DNA of 64,000 nt from Pseudomonas asplenii (GTDB lineage: Bacteria; Pseudomonadota; Gammaproteobacteria; Pseudomonadales; Pseudomonadaceae): contig NZ_JSYZ01000004.1 in assembly GCF_001293465.1 (NCBI RefSeq), positions 62,001 to 126,000 on the forward strand, in the 5' to 3' direction. Each line of letters opens with the position of its first letter. The stretch's first letter is position 1. Below are positions 1-9,078 of this stretch, one piece after another. The notes under the pieces were generated by a model. It saw only the letters and a program-made list of their open reading frames with translations. It was not told the DNA's origin and searched no databases. The position numbers were made by a program, and so were the translations under genes.

Positions 1-485
1 TACTCGCTGCGGATCTCGTCGGTCAGGCGCTTGCCACGCCCGGCCTTGATCGCTTCGCGATAGTCGCCCTTGCTGCGCTGCAGATCGATCATCGATTGCG
101 CGTATTCGGTCCAGGCCCCCTGCAGGGCCTCGATGCGCCTGAAACGATCGACCTGCTGCGGGTTGTCCGCCACCAACTGCTGCAAGCCGCGCAGTTCGGC
201 AATGATCTTCGGCCTGGCGACTTCATAGGGGTCGAGGAAGTGCTCATCGCCGGTGATCAGGAAACCGCGCATGCCGGTTTCCAGGTCCACAGACAGCGTC
301 ATCACCTCATTGATGTTGTTGATCACCCGGTCCGTGTGCTGCACCCACTGGATCACCGAAAGCAGATAGCTGATCAGGGAAACGAAGAACACTGCGCTGA
401 GCACACCCACCCCAAGCGGCAGGCTGATGTTGCGACTCAGGAGTTTGCGAAAACTGCTCTCATCAACCGAAGACGGTGAATTCAT
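1..485 (-). CDS. CHASE3-domain membrane sensor (hybrid histidine kinase or chemoreceptor), N-terminal part
   Basis: Only the first 161 codons are inside the window; the gene runs off the left edge. The start is the ATG at 483-485 on the minus strand. The protein has a short cytoplasmic N-terminus, a transmembrane helix (about residues 19-40, PLGVGVLSAVFFVSLISYLL) and then an extracytoplasmic helical segment containing LETGMRGFLITGDEHFLDPY, which is the signature of a CHASE3 sensor domain. CHASE3 is found on histidine kinases, cyclases and methyl-accepting proteins, and the output domain is not visible. The divergent neighbour is a lone response-regulator receiver, which makes a hybrid kinase the more likely choice. 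That choice is inference. Confidence 0.8.
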   Translation of the reverse strand, partial: MNSPSSVDESSFRKLLSRNISLPLGVGVLSAVFFVSLISYLLSVIQWVQHTDRVINNINEVMTLSVDLETGMRGFLITGDEHFLDPYEVARPKIIAELRGLQQLVADNPQQVDRFRRIEALQGAWTEYAQSMIDLQRSKGDYREAIKAGRGKRLTDEIRSE

Positions 486-623
486 TTCGGGCCCCGGAGG
501 AAGTCTTGAAAACCAAGGAGTTTGACGTAATTTTGCAAAAAAAGGATCCATTTTTCTCACAGCGTAGAAGGCATTTTCCTGCCTCGCACTGCCCAGCATC
601 AATCAGACCCGCTATCCTACTCT

Positions 624-651
624 CTTGTACAGCAAAATATTTTTGTACAAG
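624..651. promoter_or_regulatory. Inverted repeat CTTGTACA-N12-TGTACAAG, candidate operator
   Basis: Two perfect 8-bp arms (624-631 and 644-651) flank an AT-rich centre AAAATATTTT that is itself palindromic. The element lies in the 252-bp gap between the divergent CHASE3 sensor and the response regulator, 87 bp before the regulator ATG. Symmetry and position suggest a dimeric-regulator operator. No regulator can be assigned from sequence. Confidence 0.5.
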
Positions 652-737
652 AAATAGAACTTGTGGCAATTGGCCGCTTACCAATACAAAAGACAGGCAC
701 CTTCCTGCCCCGCTTTCACTTTTTTGGGAAACCCCTT

Positions 738-1094
738 ATGTGCGCAGCCAGCTCCACCATCCTGGTCGTCGAAGACGACGCCATTGTCCGCATGCTGATT
801 GTCGATGTGCTGGAGGAACTGGAGTTCAAGGTCCTGGAGGCCAGCGGCAGTGACGCGGCCCTGGAGTTTCTCAATGACACCGCCACACCCATCGACCTGC
901 TGATGACCGATGTCGGCCTGCCCGACATGGACGGCCGCGACCTGGCGAGGACCGCGCGCCAGGTCCGTCCCGGACTCTCGGTGCTGTTTGCCAGCGGCTA
1001 CGCCGACAGCCTCGAAGTACCCGCCGGCATGCAGGTGATCGGCAAGCCGTTTTCGATCGATCAGCTCAGAGATAAGATTAAAAGCATTATCTAA
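738..1094 (+). CDS. Single-domain response regulator (CheY-like receiver)
   Basis: A 118-aa stand-alone receiver domain. The acidic pocket is E12-D13-D14, the phosphoacceptor is D58 (LLMTDVGLPDMDG), the switch Ser is S86 (FASGYAD) and the conserved Lys is K103 (GKPF). There is no output domain, so it should act by protein contact or as a phosphate shuttle. An upstream in-frame start at 663 exists, but the ATG at 738 places the receiver fold normally. It is divergent from the CHASE3 sensor gene, a likely cognate partner, since the FASGYAD-type receivers often partner hybrid kinases. Confidence 0.9.
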   Translation: MCAASSTILVVEDDAIVRMLIVDVLEELEFKVLEASGSDAALEFLNDTATPIDLLMTDVGLPDMDGRDLARTARQVRPGLSVLFASGYADSLEVPAGMQVIGKPFSIDQLRDKIKSII

Positions 1095-1227
1095 CTCGTT
1101 GTTTTTATTGATATTAATATTCTAGAAATAACTTTAGGTTCGGCTTTTTACCGCAGCCCTCCCCACCTTTTCTCGACCCGGTGGTCACCCTGCAGCTCAG
1201 TTGACGCACCGGTAGATGGCATGCTTT

Positions 1228-1441
1228 CCTACTCGCCTGTTCTGGGTGCCCTTCACAGGGTGAAACGGGAAACCGGTGCGTCGGCGGATGCTTCATCACG
1301 CCTGACAAGTCCGGTGCTGCCCCCGCAACGGTAAGCGAGAGAAGCGTCAGATCCACTGTGCCAGCCGGCATGGGAAGGTGATGCTGGAAGGTTCGAGCCA
1401 GGCTGGAACCCCTCGCGAGCCCGGAGACCGGCCCGGAAATA
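1228..1441 (+). ncRNA. Cobalamin (B12) riboswitch
   Basis: The conserved core GCTGCCCCCGCAACGGTA (1316-1333) and the late conserved GAGCCCGGAGACCGGCC (1419-1435) are both present with the spacing of a cobalamin aptamer, preceded by the G-rich GGGTGAAACGGGAAACCGG segment (about 1258-1276). It lies directly upstream of cbtB-cbtA-cobE. Binding of adenosylcobalamin should switch off these cobalt-uptake and corrin genes. The 5' boundary is approximate. Confidence 0.95.
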
Positions 1442-1476
1442 TCGAATGACAAACCTGCGGTGGGCAGGCGCTGTTG

Positions 1477-1508
1477 AAACCTCCGGGCCCGGCCCGCCGA
1501 GGTTTTTC
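1477..1508 (+). terminator. Riboswitch expression platform: intrinsic terminator
   Basis: AAACCTC...GAGGTTT arms enclose a GC-rich inner stem (CGGGC/GCCCG) and are followed by a T5 run at 1503-1507. It lies between the B12 aptamer and the cbtB start at 1548, so control is probably transcriptional attenuation. Confidence 0.8.
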
Positions 1509-1547
1509 TGCGCGTGGCCGCCTGCTGAAGACCCAGAGGGAAGCGCC

Positions 1548-1733
1548 ATGTCCGTCACCACCGCCAGCCATTCCGGCACCGTCACATCGACCCGCAGCCA
1601 ACGTCTCGTCGCCGCCATCGGCGCCAGCGTCCTCGGCGTGCTGCTGGTTTATTTCGCCGGGTTCTCGCACATCGATGCGGTCCATAACGCCGCCCACGAT
1701 ACACGTCACAGCGCCGCCTTCCCTTGCCACTGA
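1548..1733 (+). CDS. cbtB: CbtB, cobalt transporter small subunit
   Basis: A 61-aa protein with one transmembrane helix (VAAIGASVLGVLLVYFAGF) followed by a His-containing tail (HIDAVHNAAHDTRH...CH). This His-rich C-terminus after a single helix is the CbtB pattern, proposed to bind cobalt. The start is the ATG at 1548; a longer frame open from 1446 would run back into the riboswitch terminator. It is first in the cbtB-cbtA-cobE unit behind the B12 riboswitch, which independently supports a cobalt/corrin role. Confidence 0.92.
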   Translation: MSVTTASHSGTVTSTRSQRLVAAIGASVLGVLLVYFAGFSHIDAVHNAAHDTRHSAAFPCH

Positions 1734-1756
1734 GCCGTGCCACCGAGAACCCTGCC

Positions 1757-2467
1757 ATGATCAAGCGTATCGCCCAAACCGCTGGTTTCAGCGGACTGCT
1801 GGCCGCCCTGCTGCTGACCCTGCTGCAAAGCTTCTGGGTCGCCCCCCTGATTCTCGAAGCGGAAACCTACGAGAAGGCCCCGGCCAGCGAAGCCCATGAG
1901 CACACCGGCGCCGCCATGGCCGGGCATAGTCACGAAGGCCACGATGAAGCCGCGTGGGAGCCGGAAGATGGCTGGCAGCGCGTGCTCTCCACTACCGGCG
2001 GCAACCTGGTGGTCGCGGTCGGTTTCGCCCTGATGCTCGCCGGCCTGTATACCCTGCGTACGCCCAATCGCACTTCCCAGGGGCTGCTCTGGGGACTGGC
2101 CGGCTACGCCACTTTCTGCCTGGCACCGACCCTCGGCCTGCCGCCGGAACTGCCCGGCACCGCCGCGGCGGACCTGCTGCAACGGCAGATCTGGTGGGCC
2201 AGCACCGCGGCCTCCACTGCCGTGGCCATCGCCCTGGTCGTGTTCGGCCGGCATTGGCTGCTCAAGCTGCTGGGCGTGGCCATTGTCGTGGTGCCCCACG
2301 TGATCGGCGCGCCGCAACCGGACGTGCATTCCAGCCTGGCACCAGAAGCGCTGGAGGCGCAGTTCAAGATCGCCTCGCAACTGACCAACGCGGTGTTCTG
2401 GCTGGCCTTGGGCCTGATCAGCGCCTGGCTGTTCCGTCGCAAGGCCGACACTCGGCACCGGGCATGA
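1757..2467 (+). CDS. cbtA: CbtA, cobalt transporter membrane subunit
   Basis: A 236-aa integral membrane protein with about five hydrophobic segments. After the first helix it has a His-rich periplasmic loop (EAHEHTGAAMAGHSHEGHDEA), as expected for CbtA. It is predicted to work with CbtB in B12-regulated cobalt uptake. The ATG at 1757 is 23 bp after the cbtB stop. Its stop overlaps the start of cobE (ATGA at 2464-2467), so the two are likely translationally coupled. Confidence 0.93.
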   Translation: MIKRIAQTAGFSGLLAALLLTLLQSFWVAPLILEAETYEKAPASEAHEHTGAAMAGHSHEGHDEAAWEPEDGWQRVLSTTGGNLVVAVGFALMLAGLYTLRTPNRTSQGLLWGLAGYATFCLAPTLGLPPELPGTAAADLLQRQIWWASTAASTAVAIALVVFGRHWLLKLLGVAIVVVPHVIGAPQPDVHSSLAPEALEAQFKIASQLTNAVFWLALGLISAWLFRRKADTRHRA

Positions 2468-2889
2468 CAAAGCCCCCCGCGCAGCCAGCCCTGGCGGCTG
2501 GCTTCGGTTGCCGGCAAGGCTGCGAGGCGTCGGTCCTGCGGCAACTGCTGGAAAGTGCCCTGCAGAGCTGTCGACTCGACCTCTCGGCAGTCACCGGACT
2601 GGCCAGTATCGATGGAAAACGCCATGAGCCGGGATTGCTGGAACTTGCTCGACAACTGCAACTGCCACTGCTGTTCTTCAGCGCCACGGCGCTGCAACCC
2701 TACGAGCCACATCTGAGCCATCGCTCCAGCCTGGCTTTCGCCCATACCGGCTGCCACGGCGTTGCCGAAAGTGCCGCCCTGGCCCTGGCCGAACAACAGG
2801 GACAGTCCCCGGCAAGCCTGCTGATTTCACGCCAGAAGCACCCGCAGGCGACCTTCGCACTGGCCTGGACCGGGCAAAACCCTGGATAA
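2464..2889 (+). CDS. cobE: CobE / CbiG C-terminal-type cobalamin biosynthesis protein
   Basis: A 141-aa protein. The N-terminus (ALAAGFGCRQGCEASVLRQLL) and central ASIDGKRHEPGLLELARQL match the CobE/CbiG C-terminal family. In CbiG this region accompanies the lactone-opening domain of the anaerobic route; in aerobic B12 makers CobE is a stand-alone protein of uncertain biochemical role. The family also shows the C-terminal SLLISRQKHPQATFALAW segment. The start overlaps the cbtA stop by 4 bp. Confidence 0.9.
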   Translation: MTKPPAQPALAAGFGCRQGCEASVLRQLLESALQSCRLDLSAVTGLASIDGKRHEPGLLELARQLQLPLLFFSATALQPYEPHLSHRSSLAFAHTGCHGVAESAALALAEQQGQSPASLLISRQKHPQATFALAWTGQNPG

Positions 2890-2927
2890 TCCCCTCCTCC
2901 TGCATGAGCGTTGTTCATGTGAACCCA

Positions 2928-3012
2928 GGATTTACCCGCAAACCCACCCGGCGAGCTCCGCGTGCGTTCGACGCGAAACCAGCGACTGCCGTCAGGGCTT
3001 CGCGGATAAATC
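2928..3012. repeat. Diverged REP-like inverted pair
   Basis: GGATTTACCCGC near 2935 faces GCGGATAAATCC near 3003, an imperfect inverted match (11 of 12) in the gap between cobE and cobM. The same GCGGATAAATCC core recurs at 36498 and 59221, so this is a dispersed palindromic repeat family of the host. Confidence 0.55.
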
Positions 3013-3055
3013 CGGTGCCCATGGAACCTTGCGCGCAGCCCGTTCAGAGAAGTTT

Positions 3056-3802
3056 ATGACCGTCTATTTCATCGGTGCCGGCCCCGGCGATCCGGAACTC
3101 ATTACCGTCAAGGGCCAGCGCCTGATCCGCAGTTGCCCGGTGATCATCTATGCCGGCTCACTGGTACCTGCGGCCGTGCTGGAGGGCCATGGCGCCAGCC
3201 AGGTGATCAACAGCGCCGAACTGCACCTGGAACAGATCATCGAGTTGATCAGGGCGGCCGATGCCCGCGGCCAGGATGTGGCCCGGGTGCATTCCGGCGA
3301 CCCCTCGCTGTACGGCGCCATCGGCGAGCAGATTCGCCACCTGCGCGAGCTGGGCATCGCCCACGAAATCGTCCCCGGGGTCACTGCCACCGCTGCCTGC
3401 GCGGCCCTGCTCGGTGCCGAGCTGACACTGCCGGATATCTCCCAGAGCGTGATCCTGACTCGTTACGCCGACAAGACCGCGATGCCCGCGGGCGAGGAGC
3501 TGGGCGACCTGGCCCGGCACAAGGCGACCATGGCGATTCACCTGGGGGTCAACCATCTGGCGAAGATCGTCGCCGAGCTGCTGCCTCATTACGGCGCGGA
3601 CTGCCCGGTTGCGGTGATTCACCGCGCCACCTGGCCCGACCAGGACTGGGTACAGGGCACATTGGCGGACATCCAGGCCAAGGTCGAGGCCAAGGGATTT
3701 CGGCGCACGGCGCTGATCCTGGTGGGACGGGTACTGGGCAGCGACCATTTCAGCGAATCATCCCTGTATCGGGCCGGTCATGCCCACTTGTATCGACCCT
3801 GA
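3056..3802 (+). CDS. cobM: Precorrin-4 C11-methyltransferase
   Basis: A 248-aa SAM-dependent tetrapyrrole methylase. The N-terminal VYFIGAGPGDPELITVKG is the family SAM/substrate loop, followed by HSGDPSLYGA and VPGVTATAACAALLGAELTLP, typical of CobM/CbiF. It methylates C11 of precorrin-4 in the corrin ring pathway. The start at 3056 leaves out nine upstream in-frame residues that look non-coding. It is 166 bp after cobE with a REP pair between, so it may have its own promoter, but the functional link to the B12-controlled unit is clear. Confidence 0.95.
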   Translation: MTVYFIGAGPGDPELITVKGQRLIRSCPVIIYAGSLVPAAVLEGHGASQVINSAELHLEQIIELIRAADARGQDVARVHSGDPSLYGAIGEQIRHLRELGIAHEIVPGVTATAACAALLGAELTLPDISQSVILTRYADKTAMPAGEELGDLARHKATMAIHLGVNHLAKIVAELLPHYGADCPVAVIHRATWPDQDWVQGTLADIQAKVEAKGFRRTALILVGRVLGSDHFSESSLYRAGHAHLYRP

Positions 3803-3821
3803 ACAGGCGGAGAAAAGAACG

Positions 3822-4241
3822 ATGCCCGAACCGACGTTTTCCGGAGCCAAGCTGGCACTGCTCTGCGGCGATCAGTTGTTGACCTACCTGCGCGACATGA
3901 AGGACGGCATCCCCTACCCTGGCCACTGGGACTTTGCCGGCGGTGGCCGCGAAGGCGAGGAAACCCCGAGCGAATGCGCGCTGAGGGAACTGGACGAGGA
4001 GTTCTCCCTGCGGATCGGCGCCGAACGCATCGAGTGGGCGCGACGCTACCCCAGCGTCACCCAGCCAGGCAGCCACTCATGGTTTCTGGTGGGGCAACTG
4101 GTCCCGGCGGAGATCGAGGCGATCCATTTTGGCGATGAGGGACAGTACTGGCGGATGATGCCGATTGCCGAGTACCTGGAGCATCCGCTGGGGGTGCCGT
4201 ATCTGCAGGAGCGGTTGCGCGATTACCTGCGGGGGCGCTAG
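3822..4241 (+). CDS. NUDIX hydrolase
   Basis: A 139-aa single-domain protein. The Nudix box runs GGGREGEETPSECALRELDEEFSL (residues about 41-64), with the catalytic RE..EE core. The usual G near its end is replaced by S, a modest deviation. It is expected to hydrolyse a nucleoside diphosphate linked to another group; the substrate cannot be read. It follows cobM by 19 bp and may share its transcript. Confidence 0.9.
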   Translation: MPEPTFSGAKLALLCGDQLLTYLRDMKDGIPYPGHWDFAGGGREGEETPSECALRELDEEFSLRIGAERIEWARRYPSVTQPGSHSWFLVGQLVPAEIEAIHFGDEGQYWRMMPIAEYLEHPLGVPYLQERLRDYLRGR

Positions 4242-4255
4242 CGAGCTTCAGGACG

Positions 4256-4279
4256 CATTCGCGGACTTGCCCGCGAATG
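4256..4279. repeat. REP-like hairpin
   Basis: CATTCGCGG and CCGCGAATG form a perfect 9-bp hairpin around ACTTGC. The TTGCCCGCGAA core is the usual Pseudomonas REP sequence. It sits between the convergent NUDIX and nfuA genes. Confidence 0.6.
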
Positions 4280-4316
4280 GGCCGACACAGGCACCACAAA
4301 TCCTGCCCCCAATAAA

Positions 4317-4340
4317 AAACGGTGCTCACGGGCACCGTTT
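4317..4340 (-). terminator. Intrinsic terminator of nfuA
   Basis: AAACGGTGC and GCACCGTTT form a 9-bp stem. Read on the minus strand the stem is followed by a run of Ts (complement of 4314-4319). It lies 37 bp past the nfuA stop. Confidence 0.85.
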
Positions 4341-4377
4341 CTTGCGACTCAAGGCAACGAACGCCCTGCTACCGGAC

Positions 4378-4971
<594 letters not shown>

Positions 4972-5019
4972 TCACAGATTGCTGTCAGTCTACGCCAAAT
5001 CGCGCCACTCGACAAAGTC

Positions 5020-5898
5020 CTAGTATTTTTGTCGGAAAAGCATCGAGACCCCATTCGTCGAACCGACCAGCAGCGCCGAGAAAATCAGTGCGCTCGCCAG
5101 CCAACCCGCCGGACTTGGCCAGACCCCCAGCAGCAGGATCGAGCCGAGAATGCCAAAGACCGGAATCAGCAATGACAGCGGCGCCACCCGGGACAACGGG
5201 TACTCGCGCAACAGCAGGTTCCAGCCCCAGTAGCTCAGGTGCGTGGCACCATACACCTGAAACGCCAGCGAGCCCAGCAGGCCGGTGCCGATCTGCCCCG
5301 GCAGTTCGACGAAGGGTGTCACGCCGCCCCGGAGCCAGGCCAGCAGCAACAGTGGCAACGGTGCGAACAGGCTGGCCCAGAGGACAAAGGCAAACACCTC
5401 CTTGACCCGTGACAGCTTGATCAGCACGTTGCCCAGGCTCCAGGCCACGGCGCTCAATACCACCAGCAGCAGGCCGGCCCTGCTCGCCCCCACCGGGCTG
5501 CCGAACAGCACGCAGGCCAACCCCAGGGCCGCCAGCAGCGCGCCGACGAGTTGGGACGCTTTCAGCGTCTCGCGAAACAGCAGCACGCCCCAGCCCAGGG
5601 TAAAGAAGGCGCTGGTCTGGATCAGCAACGAAGCCGTCCCCGGCGGCACTCCCAGGCTGATGCCGAAGTTGATCAGGCCCCACATGGCAACGCCGAAAAT
5701 CATCCCGTAGGCGGCTATCCAGCCCATGGCCACCTGCGGACGGCGGATGAAAAACACCCCCGGCAGCGCCGCCAGGGTGAAACGCAACGCGGTCAGCAGC
5801 AAGGGATCGACCCGCGCCAGGCCGAGCTTGGTGACAGGGAAATTCAGGCCCCAGACCGCCGTGACCAGCACGGCGAGCAACAGGTGTTTTTTCTGCAT
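5020..5898 (-). CDS. EamA-family (DMT) exporter
   Basis: A 292-aa membrane protein with ten predicted helices arranged as two EamA repeats. The first starts AVLVTAVWGLNFPVTKLGL and the second LLVVLSAVAWSLGNVLIKLS. Relatives export amino acids or related metabolites (for example the EamA/YdeD cysteine exporter). It is divergent from an AraC-type regulator at 6020, a common arrangement for inducible exporters. The 57-bp gap to nfuA on the same strand allows readthrough. Substrate is unknown. Confidence 0.88.
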   Translation of the reverse strand: MQKKHLLLAVLVTAVWGLNFPVTKLGLARVDPLLLTALRFTLAALPGVFFIRRPQVAMGWIAAYGMIFGVAMWGLINFGISLGVPPGTASLLIQTSAFFTLGWGVLLFRETLKASQLVGALLAALGLACVLFGSPVGASRAGLLLVVLSAVAWSLGNVLIKLSRVKEVFAFVLWASLFAPLPLLLLAWLRGGVTPFVELPGQIGTGLLGSLAFQVYGATHLSYWGWNLLLREYPLSRVAPLSLLIPVFGILGSILLLGVWPSPAGWLASALIFSALLVGSTNGVSMLFRQKY

Positions 5899-6019
5899 GG
5901 CAAACCATCCGGATAATCAGTTCCGGGCTACTTTGCCCGCAGGTGCAATGGCCCGCTTGCAGCTCAAGGCCAGATAAGGATAAAAATGGGCCAAAGATCA
6001 ACCCCTGCCCCTTTATCCC

Positions 6020-6802
6020 ATGCCCGACTTCTACCCGAGCAGCACCCAGAACGTCATCGTCACCCGTCATGACTACCGTGACGGCCAGCGATTCGACTCG
6101 CACCGCCACGAACGCGGCCAGTTCGCCTATGCCGCGTGTGGCGTGATCACCGTATTCACCGACGACGGTGACTGGGTGGTGCCGCCGGGACGCGCCGTCT
6201 GGGTGCCCGCGGACCTGCCGCACGCCATGTGCATGCGCGGCCCGGTGACCATGCTCAACGCCTATGTCCTGGCCGAAACCGGGCAGCGCCTGGCACTGGC
6301 CGGGCAGTGCCAGGTCCTGGAGGTTTCCGAGCTGCTGCGCCAGTTGCTGGCACAGGCGGCCGAGGTTGGCAGCAACGGCGGCGGCAATGAGCGTGACAGC
6401 TATCTGCTGGGCCTGCTGCTCCACGAGATGGCCCGGATGCCCCGGCTGGCACTGAACGCGCCGCTGCCCCGGGAGCCTCGCCTGGCGCGGATCTGCCGCC
6501 GCCTGCTGGACCAGCCCTCACTGGAGGTCGCCATCGACGACATGGCCCGTGACGCCGGCATGAGCCGCCGCACCTTCACCCGACTGTTCCGCCAGCATAC
6601 CGGGGTCAGCTTTGTCGAATGGCGCCAGCAGGCCTGCCTGCTGGCGGCCGTGGTGCGCCTGGGCAACGGCGAAGCCGTGACCCGGGTCGCCCTGGAGCTG
6701 GGCTACAGCAGCCCTGGCGCCTTTGCCACGGTCTTTCGGCGGGCGCTGGGGGCGTCCCCCAGTCGCTACTTTCAGCAGGACACGCCCTACAGGTTCTCGT
6801 AG
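6020..6802 (+). CDS. AraC-family transcriptional regulator with N-terminal cupin
   Basis: A 260-aa protein. The N-terminus has the cupin features FDSHRHERGQFAYAACGVITVF and VVPPGRAVWVPADLPH. The C-terminus carries the two AraC helix-turn-helix motifs (VAIDDMARDAGMSRRTFTRLFRQHTG and VTRVALELGYSSPGAFATVFRRALGASPSRYF). The architecture resembles NimR-type regulators that control a divergent exporter, so it probably regulates the EamA gene 121 bp away. Its 3' end overlaps the convergent cti gene by 16 bp. Confidence 0.9.
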   Translation: MPDFYPSSTQNVIVTRHDYRDGQRFDSHRHERGQFAYAACGVITVFTDDGDWVVPPGRAVWVPADLPHAMCMRGPVTMLNAYVLAETGQRLALAGQCQVLEVSELLRQLLAQAAEVGSNGGGNERDSYLLGLLLHEMARMPRLALNAPLPREPRLARICRRLLDQPSLEVAIDDMARDAGMSRRTFTRLFRQHTGVSFVEWRQQACLLAAVVRLGNGEAVTRVALELGYSSPGAFATVFRRALGASPSRYFQQDTPYRFS

Positions 6803-9078
6803 CGGTTCATGTCCAGCACACCGGCATTCACCGGGTCGGTTTCCTTGAGGTACGTCGTCAGGTCGTGGAAATAGAACCAGAACTGCGGGTGGCTGCGACG
6901 AATGCCCCAGCGCTGGACGATCTGCTCGAACGCCGCCGCGTCCCGGGCCTGCTCCATGGCATCGACGAACGCGGTCACCTGCTCGGCCGGCACGTTGAAC
7001 ATGAAGTTCGGATAGCTGCTCAATACGCCGGGGTAGATGGTCACGGTATCCAGGCCCGGCTGGTAGCGGTAGGCCTCGCCGAGCATGAATGCGACGTTAC
7101 TGTGGGCCCGGTTGCGCAGCAGGCTGTAGACCTCGCGTTTGCCGCCACGGGTCTCGACGCGCAGCATCGTCGCCTCCGGCAGTTGGTCGATCACCTTGAG
7201 CCCGGCCGCCGGGCGCGAAGCCAGCCGGCTCAGGGACTGTTCGGCCTCCTGCAGCGCCGGGTCGATATTGGGCCGCGAGCAGTAGGCGCCGTCACAACGG
7301 TTGATCGGGTCCGGGTGGACGTTGAGATCGCCGTAGCGCGCCAGCAACTGCCTGGCAAAGTCGAGTTTCGGGTCCTTGCCATGGAGCTTCAGCGCGCTCG
7401 GCTTGCTGTCGTCGATACGCTCGTAATCCAGCCACATCTTGATCTTGCCGCTGTTCTGGTACCAGTCGTCGAGATAGCCATCGCGCGAATCCGCCGGCAT
7501 CAGACGCAGGAAGTTCTGCTCGGCGCCGTTGCGGATCAGGTCGAAGTACAGCCGGGTCTGGGCCTGGTGCGAAACGTTGCCGAACACGTCGAAGTTCACC
7601 GCCAACTGATAGTAGGTGCGTTCCAGCAGCGGGTAGTCGAACAGCCACAGGGTCTGCGGGACTTCGCCGATCAGCCCCTTGCTGACCGTGGCGCTGTCGA
7701 AATGCCGGAAAATGCTCAGCAAGGCGTTGTCATTGCCGGCCCACAGGCTCGACCAACTCGGTGCCGGCACGGCGGCATAGGCTTCGGTGCGCAGCGACTC
7801 GTATTCGTTGCGCTTGTCCCGGTAGGCCAGCCACAGGCTCAGCACGCTGCCGACATCGTCGTTCTGCCCGGGCATCGCCAGCAGCGGCGTGGCCTTGCCC
7901 CGATAGCTCGGGTCGGTGATGTACAGATCATGCTCCGGCGCCTGGAAGAGCGCCCAGAAGTTGTCACGGATCACGTCGGTTGCAATCTGCCCGCGGCAGA
8001 CCGGCCCGCGGATGAAGGTGTCGACGAAATACTCGGCATTGTCGAGCATGAACTGGTAGCGCGCCGCGGCCGGGATCGCCTCGAAGGTCTCGAACGGATT
8101 GGCCCGGCGCTGCGGGCCATAGCCCGGCAAGGCGCTGACCTGCCAGTTGCCGCTGTAGAACAGGGTCTTGATCCGCGCCATCTTCGCCGCGTTGAGGGCA
8201 TAGGTGATGTGGGTCTTGTGGACGATCGCCCCCTGCACCGGCCACAGGCGGTAGTAGACCTGGGTGCCGGGATCGTCATTGGGGCGCCGGGTGTTGATCA
8301 GGTCGATCGGCTGGCCGCTGGGCGTACGCGAACGCACCCACTGGTAGAAGTGCCCGGATTCGCCGCCATCGAAATAGATGTGGGCCAGGAACCAGTGCTC
8401 GTACAGCCAGCGCGCCACCAGGCTTTCCCGGGCGCCCGGGGCGTTGAGCAGGTTTTCCCACTGGCTGATCTGCTGCGCCTCGCGGGCCGTCGGCGCCAGC
8501 GGCTGGGCATCCATCGGCGCACCGAGCGCCAGCCAGGCGCGCAGGGTCTGGTACTGGCGGTCGGTCAGGCCGGTCACCGCCAGCGGCATGCCTTCCCGGG
8601 GGTGGGCACTGGCATAACCGTCGAACTCCTCGGGCAACGGGCACAGGTTCTGCCGGTTCAGGCCCAGCACGATGTCGTCCGGCAATTTGGCATTGGGCTG
8701 CAACGGCGTGCGGTGCCCCAGTTCCAGCATGCGCGCCATCAGCGCCGCCTGGCTGCCCTGGGCATCGAGCACCGAATAGAACTTCTTCTGACGCCACTGC
8801 AACGGGGTCTGCGCATCGATATACAGACGTGTCGGCTTGAGCGCCTTGCTGCGGTCGCCATCATAGACCGGCAGCTTCGACGCCCCCCGCGCCGCCCCCT
8901 CGGCGCTGCCCAGGTTGAGCTGGCAGGCGGAGTCGTAGCAGGCGTGGCAGGCCACGCACTTCTCGGTGAAGATCGGTTGTATATCACGGGTGTAGGAAAT
9001 CGCAGGGGCCGGGCTTTGCGCCTGAGTGACACTGCTGAACAGCAGCAGTAAGAAAACACTGACAAAGCGATGCGACAT
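6787..9078 (-). CDS. cti: Periplasmic fatty acid cis/trans isomerase
   Basis: A 763-aa protein with a signal peptide (cleavage near TQA-QSPA, residue 20). A c-type haem motif CVACH lies at residues 41-45, matching the Cti family. Cti converts cis to trans double bonds in membrane phospholipid acyl chains without free intermediates, stiffening the membrane under solvent, heat or osmotic stress. The full length is as expected for Pseudomonas Cti. It is divergent from metH with only 155 bp between. From memory, this gap is where P. aeruginosa carries tse1-tsi1; nothing is inserted here. Confidence 0.96.
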   Translation of the reverse strand: MSHRFVSVFLLLLFSSVTQAQSPAPAISYTRDIQPIFTEKCVACHACYDSACQLNLGSAEGAARGASKLPVYDGDRSKALKPTRLYIDAQTPLQWRQKKFYSVLDAQGSQAALMARMLELGHRTPLQPNAKLPDDIVLGLNRQNLCPLPEEFDGYASAHPREGMPLAVTGLTDRQYQTLRAWLALGAPMDAQPLAPTAREAQQISQWENLLNAPGARESLVARWLYEHWFLAHIYFDGGESGHFYQWVRSRTPSGQPIDLINTRRPNDDPGTQVYYRLWPVQGAIVHKTHITYALNAAKMARIKTLFYSGNWQVSALPGYGPQRRANPFETFEAIPAAARYQFMLDNAEYFVDTFIRGPVCRGQIATDVIRDNFWALFQAPEHDLYITDPSYRGKATPLLAMPGQNDDVGSVLSLWLAYRDKRNEYESLRTEAYAAVPAPSWSSLWAGNDNALLSIFRHFDSATVSKGLIGEVPQTLWLFDYPLLERTYYQLAVNFDVFGNVSHQAQTRLYFDLIRNGAEQNFLRLMPADSRDGYLDDWYQNSGKIKMWLDYERIDDSKPSALKLHGKDPKLDFARQLLARYGDLNVHPDPINRCDGAYCSRPNIDPALQEAEQSLSRLASRPAAGLKVIDQLPEATMLRVETRGGKREVYSLLRNRAHSNVAFMLGEAYRYQPGLDTVTIYPGVLSSYPNFMFNVPAEQVTAFVDAMEQARDAAAFEQIVQRWGIRRSHPQFWFYFHDLTTYLKETDPVNAGVLDMNRYENL

